64,000 nt of DNA from Oscillospiraceae bacterium. GTDB taxonomy: Bacteria; Bacillota; Clostridia; Oscillospirales; Ruminococcaceae. Under the pieces are notes generated by a model. That model saw only the letters and a list, made by a program, of their open reading frames with translations, had not been told where the DNA came from and searched no databases. The position numbers and the translations under genes were made by a program. The stretch spans positions 1 to 64,000 of the forward strand of contig JAQYLI010000049.1 of the NCBI GenBank assembly GCA_028720105.1. Direction: 5' to 3'. Shown in pieces: positions 26,006 through 35,749 of this stretch (its first letter is position 1; every line of letters starts with the position of its first letter).

Positions 26006-27643
26006 ATGATCGTAATGATAGATAACTACGACAGCTTCACCTATAACGTGTATCAGGCAATGGCAAGCCTTTACAATAATATCAAGGTTTTCAGAAATGA
26101 CGAGATAACCATTGCCGAGATCGAAAAAATGAATCCCGAAGCGCTTGTGATTTCCCCCGGTCCCTCCTATCCGAAGGACGCAGGAATTTCCGTTGAAGCA
26201 ATAAAGTATTTCGCAGGAAAGCTCCCCATTTTCGGCATTTGTCTCGGTCATCAGTCCATAGGCGAGGCATTCGGCGGAAATATCATCAGAGCAAAGGCTC
26301 CTATGCACGGCAAGGCTTCGGTAATCAAGATAGACAGCACCTGCCCCATTTTCTCGGGTCTCCCCGACAAGATAACCGCCGCAAGATATCATTCTCTCAT
26401 AATCGAAAGGGAAACTCTCCCCGACTGCCTTAAAATAACCGCCGAGACCGAGGACGGCGAGATAATGGCTGTTGCCCATAAGGATTATCCCATTTACGGC
26501 GTGCAGTTCCACCCCGAATCAATTCTTGCGGAAATGGGCGTGAACATCATCTCCAATTTCCTCACACAGGTGGTGGGAGTCAAGACCACAGGCGCAGGAG
26601 TTTCCCCAATCCCTATGGAAAAGAGAAGCGCACTTAAAAAATACATAGCAAAAGCCGTTGACAGAACAGACCTCACCGAAGAAGAAGCCTTTGACGCTAT
26701 GAACATCATTATGAGCGACGCCGCAACCCCCGCTCAGATATCCGCATTTCTCATAGATATGCGTATGAAGGGCGAGACTATCGAAGAAATAACAGGCTTT
26801 GCAAAAGGTATGAGAAGCAAGGCAGCTGTTATCGAGGGCTTCCGCTCAGCAATCGACATCGTGGGCACAGGCGGAGATATGGCGGGAACCTTCAATATCT
26901 CCACCACCTCCTCCTTTGTTATCGCCGCCGCAGGGATAAACGTGGCAAAGCACGGCAACAGAGCCGCTTCAAGCAAGAGCGGCGCAGCAGACTGCCTTGA
27001 CGCTCTTGGCGTAAACATTAAGCTCTCCCCCGAAAATGCGGCTAAGTGTCTTGATAAAACAGGCATTGCATTCCTCTTTGCACAGGTTTTCCACGGTGCA
27101 ATGAGATTTGTAGCTCCCGTCCGCAGGGAAATCGGCTGCCGCACCTTCTTCAATATCTTAGGTCCCCTCACAAACCCCGCCCTTGCCGATTATATCGTTC
27201 TGGGAATTTATGATGAAAAGCTCTCCGACCTTATGGCAAACGTTCTTATCAGACTTGGCATAAAGGGCGCAATGGTGGTAAACGGCAGCGACGGACTTGA
27301 CGAGATAACAATGACAGGCGTTACCCACGTGTGCGAGGTAAAGAACGGCAAGATATCAAGCTATGATATCGACCCCCACGACTATGGTTTTGAATACTGC
27401 ACACCCGACGACTTAAAGGGCGGCACACCCGAGGAAAACGCCCGGATAACCCTTGACATTTTAAGCGGAAAGGACAAAGGCGCTAAACGAAACACCGTTC
27501 TTCTTAACGCAGGCTGCGCAATTTACTGCGCAGGGGGCGCAAAGGATATCACAGAGGGCGTTAAAATTGCCGCTGAGATGATAGACAGCGGCAAGGCTCT
27601 TGCTAAGCTTAATGAAATGAAAAAATTTACCAACGAGGTTTGA
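26006..27643 (+). CDS. trpGD: Fused anthranilate synthase component II and anthranilate phosphoribosyltransferase
   Basis: This 545-residue protein is a fusion. Residues 1-190 are a class I glutamine amidotransferase with MIDNYDSFTYNV, the catalytic cysteine in FGICLGHQS near residue 80, and the VQFHPES triad motif near 172. Residues 205-545 are TrpD, with GTGGDMAGTFNISTTSSF near 290 binding PRPP and KHGNRAASSKSGAADCLDAL following it. It supplies ammonia to TrpE and then adds phosphoribose to anthranilate. The same fusion exists in enterobacteria, while many Firmicutes keep the genes separate. It starts 21 bases after trpE and ends one base before trpC. Confidence 0.95.
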   Translation: MIVMIDNYDSFTYNVYQAMASLYNNIKVFRNDEITIAEIEKMNPEALVISPGPSYPKDAGISVEAIKYFAGKLPIFGICLGHQSIGEAFGGNIIRAKAPMHGKASVIKIDSTCPIFSGLPDKITAARYHSLIIERETLPDCLKITAETEDGEIMAVAHKDYPIYGVQFHPESILAEMGVNIISNFLTQVVGVKTTGAGVSPIPMEKRSALKKYIAKAVDRTDLTEEEAFDAMNIIMSDAATPAQISAFLIDMRMKGETIEEITGFAKGMRSKAAVIEGFRSAIDIVGTGGDMAGTFNISTTSSFVIAAAGINVAKHGNRAASSKSGAADCLDALGVNIKLSPENAAKCLDKTGIAFLFAQVFHGAMRFVAPVRREIGCRTFFNILGPLTNPALADYIVLGIYDEKLSDLMANVLIRLGIKGAMVVNGSDGLDEITMTGVTHVCEVKNGKISSYDIDPHDYGFEYCTPDDLKGGTPEENARITLDILSGKDKGAKRNTVLLNAGCAIYCAGGAKDITEGVKIAAEMIDSGKALAKLNEMKKFTNEV

Positions 27644-27644
27644 T

Positions 27645-28430
27645 ATGATACTTGATGAAATTGCCGCAAAGAGGAAAGAACAGCTTGAAAGGGAAAAGGC
27701 GGCTGTCTCCCTCGATGAAATGAAAAAGAGAGCAGCAAATGCCGCATTTCCCGTTCACAGCTTCAAAAACGCAATTGCAGACGAGGGACTTTCGGTCATT
27801 ACCGAGGTGAAGAAGGCTTCTCCCTCAAAGGGACTTATCCAGCCCGATTTTGACCCCGTAAAAATTGCCCGTGAATACGAAAAGGCAGGGGCAAAGGCAA
27901 TATCCTGCCTCACCGAGGAGCATTATTTTCAGGGCTCGTCAAAGTACCTTGCGGATATCCGTAAAAATGTGAGCATTCCCCTTCTGAGAAAGGATTTTAT
28001 ATTTGACGAGTATCAGATATATGAAGCAAAGGCAATAGGCGCAGACGCAGTTCTGCTCATTGCCGCACTGCTCTCGGACGAGGAGTTTAAGCCATTGTAT
28101 GACCTTGCTCATTCTCTGGGACTTGACGTTCTATGCGAGGCTCACGATGACGAGGAAGTGCTTAGACTTGTGAGAATGGGCTGCAACATAATCGGTGTGA
28201 ACAACAGGAACCTTAAAACTTTTGAGGTGGATATCGAAAACACAAAGCGGCTTGCGGCACTTATCCCCGAAAACACCCTGCTTGTATGCGAAAGCGGTAT
28301 CAAGACAAATGAGCATATGAAGTCCGCTCGAAGCTGGGGCGCAGACGGTGTGCTTATCGGTGAAACTCTTATGAGAAGCGGTCTGACGGGCATTTCCGAA
28401 TGTATGAAGGCACTTCGGGAGGGCGTATGA
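27645..28430 (+). CDS. trpC: Indole-3-glycerol phosphate synthase
   Basis: This 261-residue TIM-barrel enzyme shows the family motifs ITEVKKASPSKGLI near residue 50, the catalytic-lysine segment PLLRKDFIFDEYQIYEA near 110, GVNNRNLKTFEVD near 184 and LLVCESGIKT near 210. It closes the ring of carboxyphenylaminodeoxyribulose phosphate to give indole-3-glycerol phosphate. Start is one base after the trpGD stop. Its stop codon overlaps the trpF start (ATGA), so trpC and trpF are translationally coupled. Confidence 0.96.
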   Translation: MILDEIAAKRKEQLEREKAAVSLDEMKKRAANAAFPVHSFKNAIADEGLSVITEVKKASPSKGLIQPDFDPVKIAREYEKAGAKAISCLTEEHYFQGSSKYLADIRKNVSIPLLRKDFIFDEYQIYEAKAIGADAVLLIAALLSDEEFKPLYDLAHSLGLDVLCEAHDDEEVLRLVRMGCNIIGVNNRNLKTFEVDIENTKRLAALIPENTLLVCESGIKTNEHMKSARSWGADGVLIGETLMRSGLTGISECMKALREGV

Positions 28431-29050
28431 TAAAGCTTTGCGGAATAAGGCGGCGTGAGGACGTTATGATAGTAAACGAGTTTCTCCCCGAATATATCGG
28501 AATGATACTCAGCGAGGGCTTTCGCAGAACGGTGGATATGAACACCGCCGAAGAACTGTCGAAGCTTGTTGACAAGCGTATAAAAAAGGTAGGCGTGTTT
28601 GTAAACGAGCCTGCGGAAAATGTACGTTCAGCCGCAAGCAGGCTGGGGCTTGATGTTATACAGCTTCACGGTGACGAGGACGGGGAATATATCCGCTCCC
28701 TCTCGGTAAAATGCGAGATATGGAAAGCCGTAAGAGTCCGCTCCTCGGAGGATATACTTAGTGCCGAAAAGCTTGGCTGTGACCGCCTGCTTCTTGACAG
28801 CTTCGTAAAAAACGCCGTTGGCGGCACGGGAATTGTGGCAGACTGGGACATCATCAAAAACACCCACATCTCTCTCCCCTATTTCCTTGCGGGAGGGATA
28901 GGCGAGGATAATATGGCGGCGGCTCTTGAAATTTGCCCCAACATTGACCTTTCGGGCTCCGTTGAAACGGACGGGGTCAAGGACAGGGAAAAGGTTCGCA
29001 GGATAACAGAGCTTTACCACAGTACAACGCAGAAAGGAATACAGATATGA
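28427..29050 (+). CDS. trpF: Phosphoribosylanthranilate isomerase
   Basis: This 207-residue isomerase starts [13 protein letters not shown], with the catalytic cysteine in the KLCGI motif. It also has [14 protein letters not shown] near residue 75 and LAGGIGEDN near 155, which bind the phosphate. It carries out the Amadori step before TrpC. The ATG overlaps the trpC stop by four bases, and its own stop overlaps the trpB start in the same way. Confidence 0.94.
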   Translation: MIKLCGIRRREDVMIVNEFLPEYIGMILSEGFRRTVDMNTAEELSKLVDKRIKKVGVFVNEPAENVRSAASRLGLDVIQLHGDEDGEYIRSLSVKCEIWKAVRVRSSEDILSAEKLGCDRLLLDSFVKNAVGGTGIVADWDIIKNTHISLPYFLAGGIGEDNMAAALEICPNIDLSGSVETDGVKDREKVRRITELYHSTTQKGIQI

Positions 29051-30237
29051 ATAAGATAGGAAGATTTGGCGAATTCGGCGGACAGTACGTTCCCGAGACT
29101 GTAATGAACGCCGTTCACGAGCTTGAAGCAGCGTATGACAAATACAAGGACGACCCCGATTTCAAGGCGGAGCTTGCAGACCTTTACAGAAACTATGCAA
29201 ACCGCCCCTCAATGCTCTACTTTGCAAAGCATATGACGGAGGATCTGGGCGGCGCAAAGGTGTACATCAAGCGAGAGGACTTAAATCACACAGGCGCACA
29301 CAAGATAAATAACGTTCTCGGACAGATACTCCTTGCAAAGCGTATGGGCAAAAAGCGCATTATCGCAGAAACGGGAGCAGGTCAGCACGGCGTTGCCACC
29401 GCCACCGTATGCGCACTTATGGGACTTGAATGCTGCGTATATATGGGCGAGGAGGACACCAAAAGGCAGTCCCTCAATGTTTACAGAATGGAGCTTTTAG
29501 GTGCAAAGGTGGTTCCCGTAAGCAGCGGCACCTGCACCCTCAAGGACGCAATAAATGAGGCAATGCGTGACTGGTGTACAAATATTGAGACTACATTCTA
29601 CTGCATAGGCTCTGTAATGGGTCCCCACCCCTACCCCGAAATGGTAAGAGATTTTCAGAAAATTGTGGGCGAGGAGATAAAGGCAGAGCTTATGGAGCGT
29701 GAGGGAAAGCTTCCCGACTGCGTAGTTGCCTGCGTAGGCGGTGGCTCCAATGCAATGGGCGCATTCTATGACTTTATCCCCGACACATCTGTAAGGCTCG
29801 TTGGCGCAGAAGCGGCAGGCAGAGGAATAAACACCGCCGACACCGCCGCAACTCTCTCCTGTGGCAGCGTGGGAATTTTCCACGGAATGAAGTCAATGTT
29901 TTTGCAGGATAAATTCGGTCAGATAGCACCCGTTTACTCCATTTCCGCAGGTCTTGACTACCCCGGCATAGGTCCCGAGCACGCAAATCTCTGGAAAACG
30001 GGCAGAGCGGAATATGTTCCCGTTACCGATGAAGAGGCTGTATGCGCATTTGAATATCTCTCGAAAATTGAGGGCATTATCCCCGCCATCGAGTCTGCAC
30101 ACGCAGTTTCGGCGGCAATGAAGATAGCTCCCACAATGGGCAAGGATCAGATAATCGTCATCAACCTCTCGGGCAGAGGAGACAAGGACGTTTACTCCGT
30201 TGCACGCTACAGAGGTCATAACATCGAAAACTCATAA
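29047..30237 (+). CDS. trpB: Tryptophan synthase beta subunit
   Basis: This 396-residue PLP enzyme joins indole and serine. It starts [17 protein letters not shown], a typical TrpB N-terminus. The PLP lysine lies in [14 protein letters not shown] near residue 85, and [13 protein letters not shown] near 231 binds the cofactor phosphate. [14 protein letters not shown] is present. This is the TrpB1 type, which pairs with TrpA. The start overlaps the trpF stop. Confidence 0.97.
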   Translation: MNKIGRFGEFGGQYVPETVMNAVHELEAAYDKYKDDPDFKAELADLYRNYANRPSMLYFAKHMTEDLGGAKVYIKREDLNHTGAHKINNVLGQILLAKRMGKKRIIAETGAGQHGVATATVCALMGLECCVYMGEEDTKRQSLNVYRMELLGAKVVPVSSGTCTLKDAINEAMRDWCTNIETTFYCIGSVMGPHPYPEMVRDFQKIVGEEIKAELMEREGKLPDCVVACVGGGSNAMGAFYDFIPDTSVRLVGAEAAGRGINTADTAATLSCGSVGIFHGMKSMFLQDKFGQIAPVYSISAGLDYPGIGPEHANLWKTGRAEYVPVTDEEAVCAFEYLSKIEGIIPAIESAHAVSAAMKIAPTMGKDQIIVINLSGRGDKDVYSVARYRGHNIENS

Positions 30238-30264
30238 TCTCCAAAAGAAAGGCAGGTCATAACA

Positions 30265-31050
30265 ATGAACCGTATAGATAAATGCTTCGGGGAGCTTAAG
30301 GCTCAGGGAAAAAAGGCTCTTGTGACCTTTATCACCGCAGGCGACCCCGATATGGACACCACCGTAAAGACCGCTCTTGAAATGTTTGACAAGGGCGCAG
30401 ATATAATCGAGCTGGGTGTTCCCTTCTCCGACCCCATTGCCGAGGGCGTTACCATTCAGAAGTCCTCTCTCCGCTCCCTGAAGGGCGGCACCACCCTTGA
30501 CAGGATATTCGCCGCTGTGGACGAGATACGCAAAGAGACCGACAAGCCCCTTATCCTTATGATGTATCTGAACACTATTTTCGTGTACGGCACCGAAAAA
30601 TTCTTCTCCCTGTGCAAGGAAAAGGGCGTTGACGGCGTAATTGTTCCCGATATGCCTTATGAGGAGAGGGAGGAAATTCTGCCTGCAGCGCAGAAATACG
30701 GTGTGCATAACATCAACCTCGTGTCCCCCGCTTCTCACGACAGAATAAAGCGAATTGCCGCAGATTCCGAGGGATTTTTATACTGCGTTTCCTCCAACGG
30801 CGTAACAGGCGTCCGCTCCGAGTTCAAAACGGATTTTGACGAATTTTTCGGACTGATAAAGGAAACCGCAAAATGCCCCTGCTGCGTGGGATTCGGCATT
30901 TCAAGCCCCGAGCAGGCAAAAAAAATGTCCGCCTACTGCGACGGAGTTATCGTGGGCAGCGCCATTGTGCGGATAATGGAGGCAAACGGCGTAAATTCAC
31001 CCGCGGCTGTGGGCGAATTTGTAAAGAGTCTCAAAAATGCTATGGAATAA
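30265..31050 (+). CDS. trpA: Tryptophan synthase alpha subunit
   Basis: This 261-residue TIM-barrel protein releases indole from indole-3-glycerol phosphate. FITAGDPDMDTT, ELGVPFSDPIAEG (catalytic glutamate) near residue 50 and VPDMPYEE (catalytic aspartate) near 128 are intact, and GFGISSPEQ near 211 binds the phosphate. It begins 27 bases after trpB with AGAAAGG as ribosome site, and it is the last gene of the operon before a terminator. Confidence 0.96.
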   Translation: MNRIDKCFGELKAQGKKALVTFITAGDPDMDTTVKTALEMFDKGADIIELGVPFSDPIAEGVTIQKSSLRSLKGGTTLDRIFAAVDEIRKETDKPLILMMYLNTIFVYGTEKFFSLCKEKGVDGVIVPDMPYEEREEILPAAQKYGVHNINLVSPASHDRIKRIAADSEGFLYCVSSNGVTGVRSEFKTDFDEFFGLIKETAKCPCCVGFGISSPEQAKKMSAYCDGVIVGSAIVRIMEANGVNSPAAVGEFVKSLKNAME

Positions 31051-31065
31051 TACATAAACAAAATG

Positions 31066-31106
31066 CCCCGGACAGCGTTAATTCAAAACCGCAGTCCGGG
31101 GTTTTT
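31066..31106 (+). terminator. Terminator of the trp operon
   Basis: CCCCGGAC (31066-31073) pairs with GTCCGGGG (31094-31101), followed by TTTTT. On the opposite strand a TTTTG follows, so it may also act on the convergent EAL gene. Confidence 0.8.
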
Positions 31107-31117
31107 CTTAGCTGATA

Positions 31118-32818
31118 TCAGCCCTTATCCGCATAAAAGCCTTCATCGGAAAGTCTTTTTTCAAACTCGTCCTTGGGAAGAGGACGGTCGAAGAGGAAGC
31201 CCTGAGCCATACTGCAATGAGTGTCGCGCAGGAACTCTGCCTGTGCGTGGGTCTCAACGCCCTCGGAAACAGCCTCCATATTCAGCTCGTTAACCATATT
31301 AACAATGTTCTTGACAACTATCCTGTCGGTGGAAATGCCGCCGTCAGCGTCGTTTATGTTGGTGAAGAAGGACTTGTCAAGCTTGATAACGTCCACATCA
31401 AGATCTTTTAAAAGATTAAGGGAGGAATAACCCGTTCCGAAATCGTCAATGGAGGTGGCAACGCCGTTTTCCTTCATTCTGTCCACAAAAACGCTCATAG
31501 CGGTGAAATCCTCGGCGCCTGTCATTTCCGTAAGCTCAACTTCGATATAGCTGCCGTCTATGCCGTATTTTCTAATTATGCCCAAGATCTGGTCGGCAAG
31601 CCGCTGATTGTGAAGATGCCGCTTGGAGAAATTCACCGATACCCTTACAGGGTCAAGTCCCATTTCAAGCCACCGCTTTATATCGGCGCAAACCGCTTCA
31701 AAAACGTAGAAATCAAGTCTGCATATGCTGCCCTCGGTCTCGAGAACGGGGATAAAGTCCATGGGAGGAACGATCTTGCCGTCCCTTATCCATCTGCAAA
31801 GAGCCTCACAGCCGCAGAGCTTATTGTCCGAAAGCCGCACCTTGGGCTGATAATAGACCACAAATTCGCCGTTATCCAGAGCCGTGGGGAACAGTGTGGA
31901 AATTTTCTTTTTGTGGATAGCTTCTTCCAGATGCAGCGGCGAAAAGAACACCACGTCCTTGCGCTCGTCGCCTCTTGCGGCGTTAAATGCAATGGAGGAC
32001 TTGTTCATAATATCCCCCATCGTATCGGTTTCCACAGCCTCGTATATGCCCATACGCAGTCTAAGATTGTAAAGCTGTCTCATATCGCCCTCGCCCATCT
32101 CAAAGGAAAGAGCGTCCGCAAAGGCACGAAGGTCGGTTATCCTGCCCTTTTTGATAAGAAGTACAAAATTATCTCCGCCCAGCCTTGCAAATTTGCCATC
32201 GTCCTTTACAAATCTGTCCATAGCCTGGGAAAATTTTCTCAGCAGCACGTCGCCCTGTCTGCTTCCGAAAAGCTGATTTACATATTTGAAATTCTTGATA
32301 TTGATAAAAGCAGCGGCATAATTCACAAGCTGGTGCCTTGCAACAAGCATACCGCCGTATCTCATAAAGCCCTCGGTGTTGCATATCCCCGTCATACGGT
32401 CGGTGTACAGGCTTTTTTCCATAAGGGACATAACTCTGGCTCTGCCGCTGATAATGTAGCAGCTTTTGATAAGCACAGCTATCATTGACTTTTCGCTGAT
32501 GTTCCATTTTTCTCCCTTGACAGGCAAAAAGGATATGCAGACAACACCGCCCTCTTTGGTGGTAAACTGCTTTTCCACTCCGTCCTCTTCAAACCCTTTG
32601 GAACTAAGGTAAAATTCTCCGTACTTGTGAACGCCCTCAGGCTCTAATTCGCTGGGGGGAGCGTCTAAGGACAAAGTGACCTTTCCCAGTTTGATTTTCT
32701 CAGCCGCAGCCTCTGCCGCTACGGTTATATTGTCCATTGCATTGTCAATATTATCAACATTTTCGTTTATCTTCTCAAAGAATTTCAGGACTCCGCCGCA
32801 GAAAGCACAGTTTTCCAT
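31118..32818 (-). CDS. Cyclic-di-GMP phosphodiesterase with degenerate GGDEF domain
   Basis: This 566-residue cytoplasmic protein has a short N-terminal CAFCGG motif, an uncharacterised region to about residue 145, a GGDEF-fold domain whose signature is changed to GGDNF near residue 218, and an EAL domain. The EAL domain keeps its catalytic motifs: CEALCRW near 335, VNFSKRHL near 395, ELTEM, IDDFGTGYSSL near 455, KLDKSF and SEGVET. It should therefore hydrolyse c-di-GMP, while the GGDEF domain probably only binds GTP or is structural. There are no membrane segments. It opposes in activity the diguanylate cyclase at 5808-7754. Alternatively it may be a c-di-GMP receptor. Confidence 0.88.
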   Translation of the reverse strand: MENCAFCGGVLKFFEKINENVDNIDNAMDNITVAAEAAAEKIKLGKVTLSLDAPPSELEPEGVHKYGEFYLSSKGFEEDGVEKQFTTKEGGVVCISFLPVKGEKWNISEKSMIAVLIKSCYIISGRARVMSLMEKSLYTDRMTGICNTEGFMRYGGMLVARHQLVNYAAAFINIKNFKYVNQLFGSRQGDVLLRKFSQAMDRFVKDDGKFARLGGDNFVLLIKKGRITDLRAFADALSFEMGEGDMRQLYNLRLRMGIYEAVETDTMGDIMNKSSIAFNAARGDERKDVVFFSPLHLEEAIHKKKISTLFPTALDNGEFVVYYQPKVRLSDNKLCGCEALCRWIRDGKIVPPMDFIPVLETEGSICRLDFYVFEAVCADIKRWLEMGLDPVRVSVNFSKRHLHNQRLADQILGIIRKYGIDGSYIEVELTEMTGAEDFTAMSVFVDRMKENGVATSIDDFGTGYSSLNLLKDLDVDVIKLDKSFFTNINDADGGISTDRIVVKNIVNMVNELNMEAVSEGVETHAQAEFLRDTHCSMAQGFLFDRPLPKDEFEKRLSDEGFYADKG

Positions 32819-32878
32819 TTCAATTTTCCCTTCTGTTAATTCATTATGATCCGCCCGAGAAATCTGCTATTTTGTCAA

Positions 32879-32907
32879 AGTATACCACATTATAAAAACG
32901 TTGTCAA
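32879..32907 (-). promoter_or_regulatory. Promoter and palindromic operator-like site of the EAL gene
   Basis: On the minus strand TTGACA (32907-32902) and TATACT (32884-32879) are 17 bases apart. The -35 sits inside the perfect palindrome TTGTCAATTGACAA (32901-32914), and further TTGTCA words occur at about 32872 and 32936, spaced by about 30 bases. Confidence 0.75.
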
Positions 32908-32976
32908 TTGACAATTTGCTTAATTTTGTCATACTTTATCAAATAATATCAGCGCATAATGCGGTATCATAGATAT

Positions 32977-33006
32977 CAGACCCGAACGGGATTGCGTCCG
33001 GGTCTG
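32977..33006. other. Hairpin 3' of glgA
   Basis: CAGACCCG and CGGGTCTG form an 8-bp stem. The homopolymer run lies on the glgA-proximal side (AAAAAAA on the plus strand), so for glgA transcripts the U-tract comes before the stem. It is therefore not a canonical terminator for glgA, but may mark the mRNA 3' end. Confidence 0.5.
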
Positions 33007-33018
33007 AAAAAAACCGAA

Positions 33019-34440
33019 TTATTCTTCCCCTGCAAGCTCCTTATAAAGACCGATGTACAGCTTTGCGGAATTGTCCCAGCTGAAATCATTTTTCATAGTC
33101 TCGCTGACTATCTTTGCCCAGGCTTCCTTGTCCTGATAATAGTCGCAGGCTCTGTTTACGGCATTAAGCATATCGTGAGCATTATAGGTCTTGAATGTAA
33201 AGCCGTTGCCGTTCTCGCCCCCCGCGTCTCTAACGCTGTCTCTGAGACCGCCCGTTTCTCTTACGATGGGCAGAGTGCCGTAGCGCATAGATATCATCTG
33301 CGCCAGACCGCAGGGCTCGCTCTGGGAGGGCATAAGGAACATATCCGCGCCTGCATATATCTTCCTTGCGAGCTCGGGAACAAAGCCCAGTGTAACGCTT
33401 ACCTTGTCGGGATATCTCCACGCCATTTCCTTAAAGAAATCCTCGTATATCTTCTCCCCTGCGCCCAGCACCGCAAATTTGCAGCCCAGACTCAGCATTT
33501 CCTCAAACACATACTTGATAAGGTCAATGCCCTTATGTGACACAAATCTTGTTATAATTCCGATAAGAGGCTCGTCACCGGAAGCCAGCTTTAACGACTT
33601 CATAAGCTCAGCCTTGCACTTAGCCTTGCCCGAGATATCCTCTGCGGAAAAATGTGCGGGAAGAAGAGGGTCGTGTTCGGGGTCGTATAGGGTGGTGTCA
33701 ATGCCGTTTAAGAAACCGCAGAGCTTGTACTGCTTGTTGGTGAGCGCCCTGTCAAGACCGTGGGAATACCAGGGGTCGAGTATCTCCCAGGCATAGCTGG
33801 GGGAAACGGTGGTTATCTTGTCGGCAGTCTCAAAGGCAGCCTTCATAAGGTTTACCGCGCCGTCATACTCAAGAAGCTTGGCGTGGTACATCGGTATGCC
33901 CATAATATCGTTGATAACGTCCATACCGTACCGTCCCTGATACTGAATGTTGTGAATGGTGAAAACAGTCTTGATGTCCTCATAGCCATACTGGAATTTG
34001 TAGTAGGTCTGATAATAAACAGGGATAAGGGCGGTCTGCCAGTCGTTGCAGTTTATTATCTGAGGCTTCCAGTCTATCTGCTTGATAAGCTCCAGCACCG
34101 CGCGGGAGAGGAAAACAAATCTCTCGCAGTCATCGTAGAAGCCGTAAAGACCGTCTCTTGCGTAGTAATACTCGTTATCGAGGAGGTAGTAGGTAACGCC
34201 GTTAGCCTTGCCCTCGAAAACGCCGCAGTACTGTTTTCTCCAGCCAACATCAACGGTGAAGTTTTTAACGAATTTAAGCTTTTCCCTCAGTTCGGGCTTA
34301 ACGCTTTTGTATAAGGGCAGGACTACACGACAGTCGTGACCCGCATTGCAAAGAGCCGCAGGCAGTGAGCCGGCAACATCTGCAAGCCCCCCCGAAGCGG
34401 CGTAGGGAAGCGCTTCGGAAGCTGTGTAAAGTATTCTCAT
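33019..34440 (-). CDS. glgA: Glycogen synthase (ADP-glucose)
   Basis: This 473-residue GT5 glycosyltransferase extends alpha-1,4-glucan from ADP-glucose. It has the family N-terminus with YTASEALPYAASGGLADVAG, and the C-terminal domain with GIITRFVSHKGIDLI near residue 295 and the donor-site motif MPSQSEPCGLAQMISMRYG near 375. The usual KTGG motif is ASGG, so the lysine is replaced, as in a number of Firmicute enzymes. It is the last gene of the glycogen operon but is separated from glgD by 154 bases that contain an intrinsic terminator. AGAAAGGA lies upstream of the ATG. Confidence 0.94.
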   Translation of the reverse strand: MRILYTASEALPYAASGGLADVAGSLPAALCNAGHDCRVVLPLYKSVKPELREKLKFVKNFTVDVGWRKQYCGVFEGKANGVTYYLLDNEYYYARDGLYGFYDDCERFVFLSRAVLELIKQIDWKPQIINCNDWQTALIPVYYQTYYKFQYGYEDIKTVFTIHNIQYQGRYGMDVINDIMGIPMYHAKLLEYDGAVNLMKAAFETADKITTVSPSYAWEILDPWYSHGLDRALTNKQYKLCGFLNGIDTTLYDPEHDPLLPAHFSAEDISGKAKCKAELMKSLKLASGDEPLIGIITRFVSHKGIDLIKYVFEEMLSLGCKFAVLGAGEKIYEDFFKEMAWRYPDKVSVTLGFVPELARKIYAGADMFLMPSQSEPCGLAQMISMRYGTLPIVRETGGLRDSVRDAGGENGNGFTFKTYNAHDMLNAVNRACDYYQDKEAWAKIVSETMKNDFSWDNSAKLYIGLYKELAGEE

Positions 34441-34513
34441 ATATATTCAAATCCTTTCTCTCGGAAGGTATTATTGCCGTAAATCAGATGCTTTCAAAAA
34501 ATCTTTCTCTCAG

Positions 34514-34548
34514 AAAAACCGAGCCTGCGGGAACTAAGCCGCAGGCTC
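34514..34548 (-). terminator. Intrinsic terminator between glgD and glgA
   Basis: On the minus strand GAGCCTGCGG and CCGCAGGCTC form a perfect 10-bp stem, followed by GG and TTTTT. Expression of glgA must depend on read-through or on a promoter within 34441-34513. Confidence 0.8.
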
Positions 34549-34594
34549 GACGTCATACTTTGATATCAAGCCTGTTTTGGCTTTTGCTTCAAAA

Positions 34595-35719
34595 TCAGAT
34601 CTCTGCGCCCTTGCCGATGTAGATGGGGTAATTTGCAGAACCTGTGAGTATCTTCTGGTCGGAAATTTTCACTACCTTGTCGGTGATAACGCAGCTTATG
34701 CTGCAGTTTTTGCCGATAACGCTGTCCTGCATAATGATGGAGTCCTTGACAACAGCGCCCTTTGCCACCTTTGCTCCTCTGAACAGAATGGAGTTCTCAA
34801 CAGTTCCCTCGATAATGCAGCCGTCAGCGATAAGGGAATTCTTGACCTTTGCGCCGATAGCGAATTTTGCGGGAGGATTATCGCGTATCTTGGTGTAAAC
34901 GGGAGCGTTGTCGGGGAAGAGTGCCTTTCTGTTGCCGGAGTCAAGAAGAGCCATATTTGCGTCATAGTAGCTCTTGATGGAGGTTATCTTGGAGAAATAT
35001 CCCTCGTGCTTGTAGGTCATTATCTTGTAGCGGCTGCACTGAGCCTGGAGAATGCTCTTTGCAAAGCTGTAGATACCCTTAGCGGCACCGTCGGTTATCA
35101 TACTCATAAGCAGGGGCTTGGAGATGATGTAGGTGTTAAGGGAGATATTGCACTCGCCGCTTATCTCGGGATTGATGAGGACATTGTTGATGCGTCCCTC
35201 CGAGTCAATGCCGAAAACGTTGGTGTGAGCCGCAGCGTCAAGGTCGAGGTTGGACTTTGCGTAAACAGCGGTGATATCTGCGCCGCTCTTGACGTGAGCG
35301 TCATAAAGCTTGTTGTAGTCAAGGCTTGTTACAACGTCGCAGTCGGACATAATAACATAGTCTGCATCGGAATGACGGATAAAATCGGTAATTCCGTACA
35401 GAGCCTCAAGTCTGCCTCTGTACATACCGCTGGTCAGGTTCGAGAAAGGAGGCAGCAGATGAAGTCCGCCGTTCTTTCTTGCCATATCCCACTCTCTGCC
35501 CGAGCCTAAGTGGTCAAGGAGGGACTGATAGTTGGACTTTGTTACAACGCCCACCTCGTCAATGCCCGAATTTGCCATATTGGAGAGGGTGAAGTCGATA
35601 AGTCTGTATCTGCCGCCGAACATAACCGAGCCCATTGTTCTCTGACGGGTAAGCTCGGGAACTACGTCCTCGTGCATATTGGCGAAAATTACGCCCAGTA
35701 TCTTTTTATTTAAGCTCAT
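34595..35719 (-). CDS. glgD: Glucose-1-phosphate adenylyltransferase subunit GlgD
   Basis: This 374-residue protein resembles GlgC but has the changed N-terminus ILGVIFANMHEDVVPELT in place of the nucleotide-binding GGxGxRL motif, as is usual for GlgD. It keeps RYRLIDFTLSNMANSGIDEVG, and its C-terminal left-handed beta helix has hexapeptide repeats (VENSILFRGAKVAKGAVV). GlgD is a regulatory partner that activates GlgC in Firmicutes. It lies 30 bases downstream of glgC, with GGAAGG as ribosome site. Confidence 0.93.
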   Translation of the reverse strand: MSLNKKILGVIFANMHEDVVPELTRQRTMGSVMFGGRYRLIDFTLSNMANSGIDEVGVVTKSNYQSLLDHLGSGREWDMARKNGGLHLLPPFSNLTSGMYRGRLEALYGITDFIRHSDADYVIMSDCDVVTSLDYNKLYDAHVKSGADITAVYAKSNLDLDAAAHTNVFGIDSEGRINNVLINPEISGECNISLNTYIISKPLLMSMITDGAAKGIYSFAKSILQAQCSRYKIMTYKHEGYFSKITSIKSYYDANMALLDSGNRKALFPDNAPVYTKIRDNPPAKFAIGAKVKNSLIADGCIIEGTVENSILFRGAKVAKGAVVKDSIIMQDSVIGKNCSISCVITDKVVKISDQKILTGSANYPIYIGKGAEI

Positions 35720-35749
35720 TGTATATTAACCTTCCTTCCGTGAAAGCTC

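Noticed and set aside
32977-33006. Canonical terminator for glgA
   Set aside because: For the minus-strand transcript the U-tract precedes the stem, so it is listed only as a hairpin.
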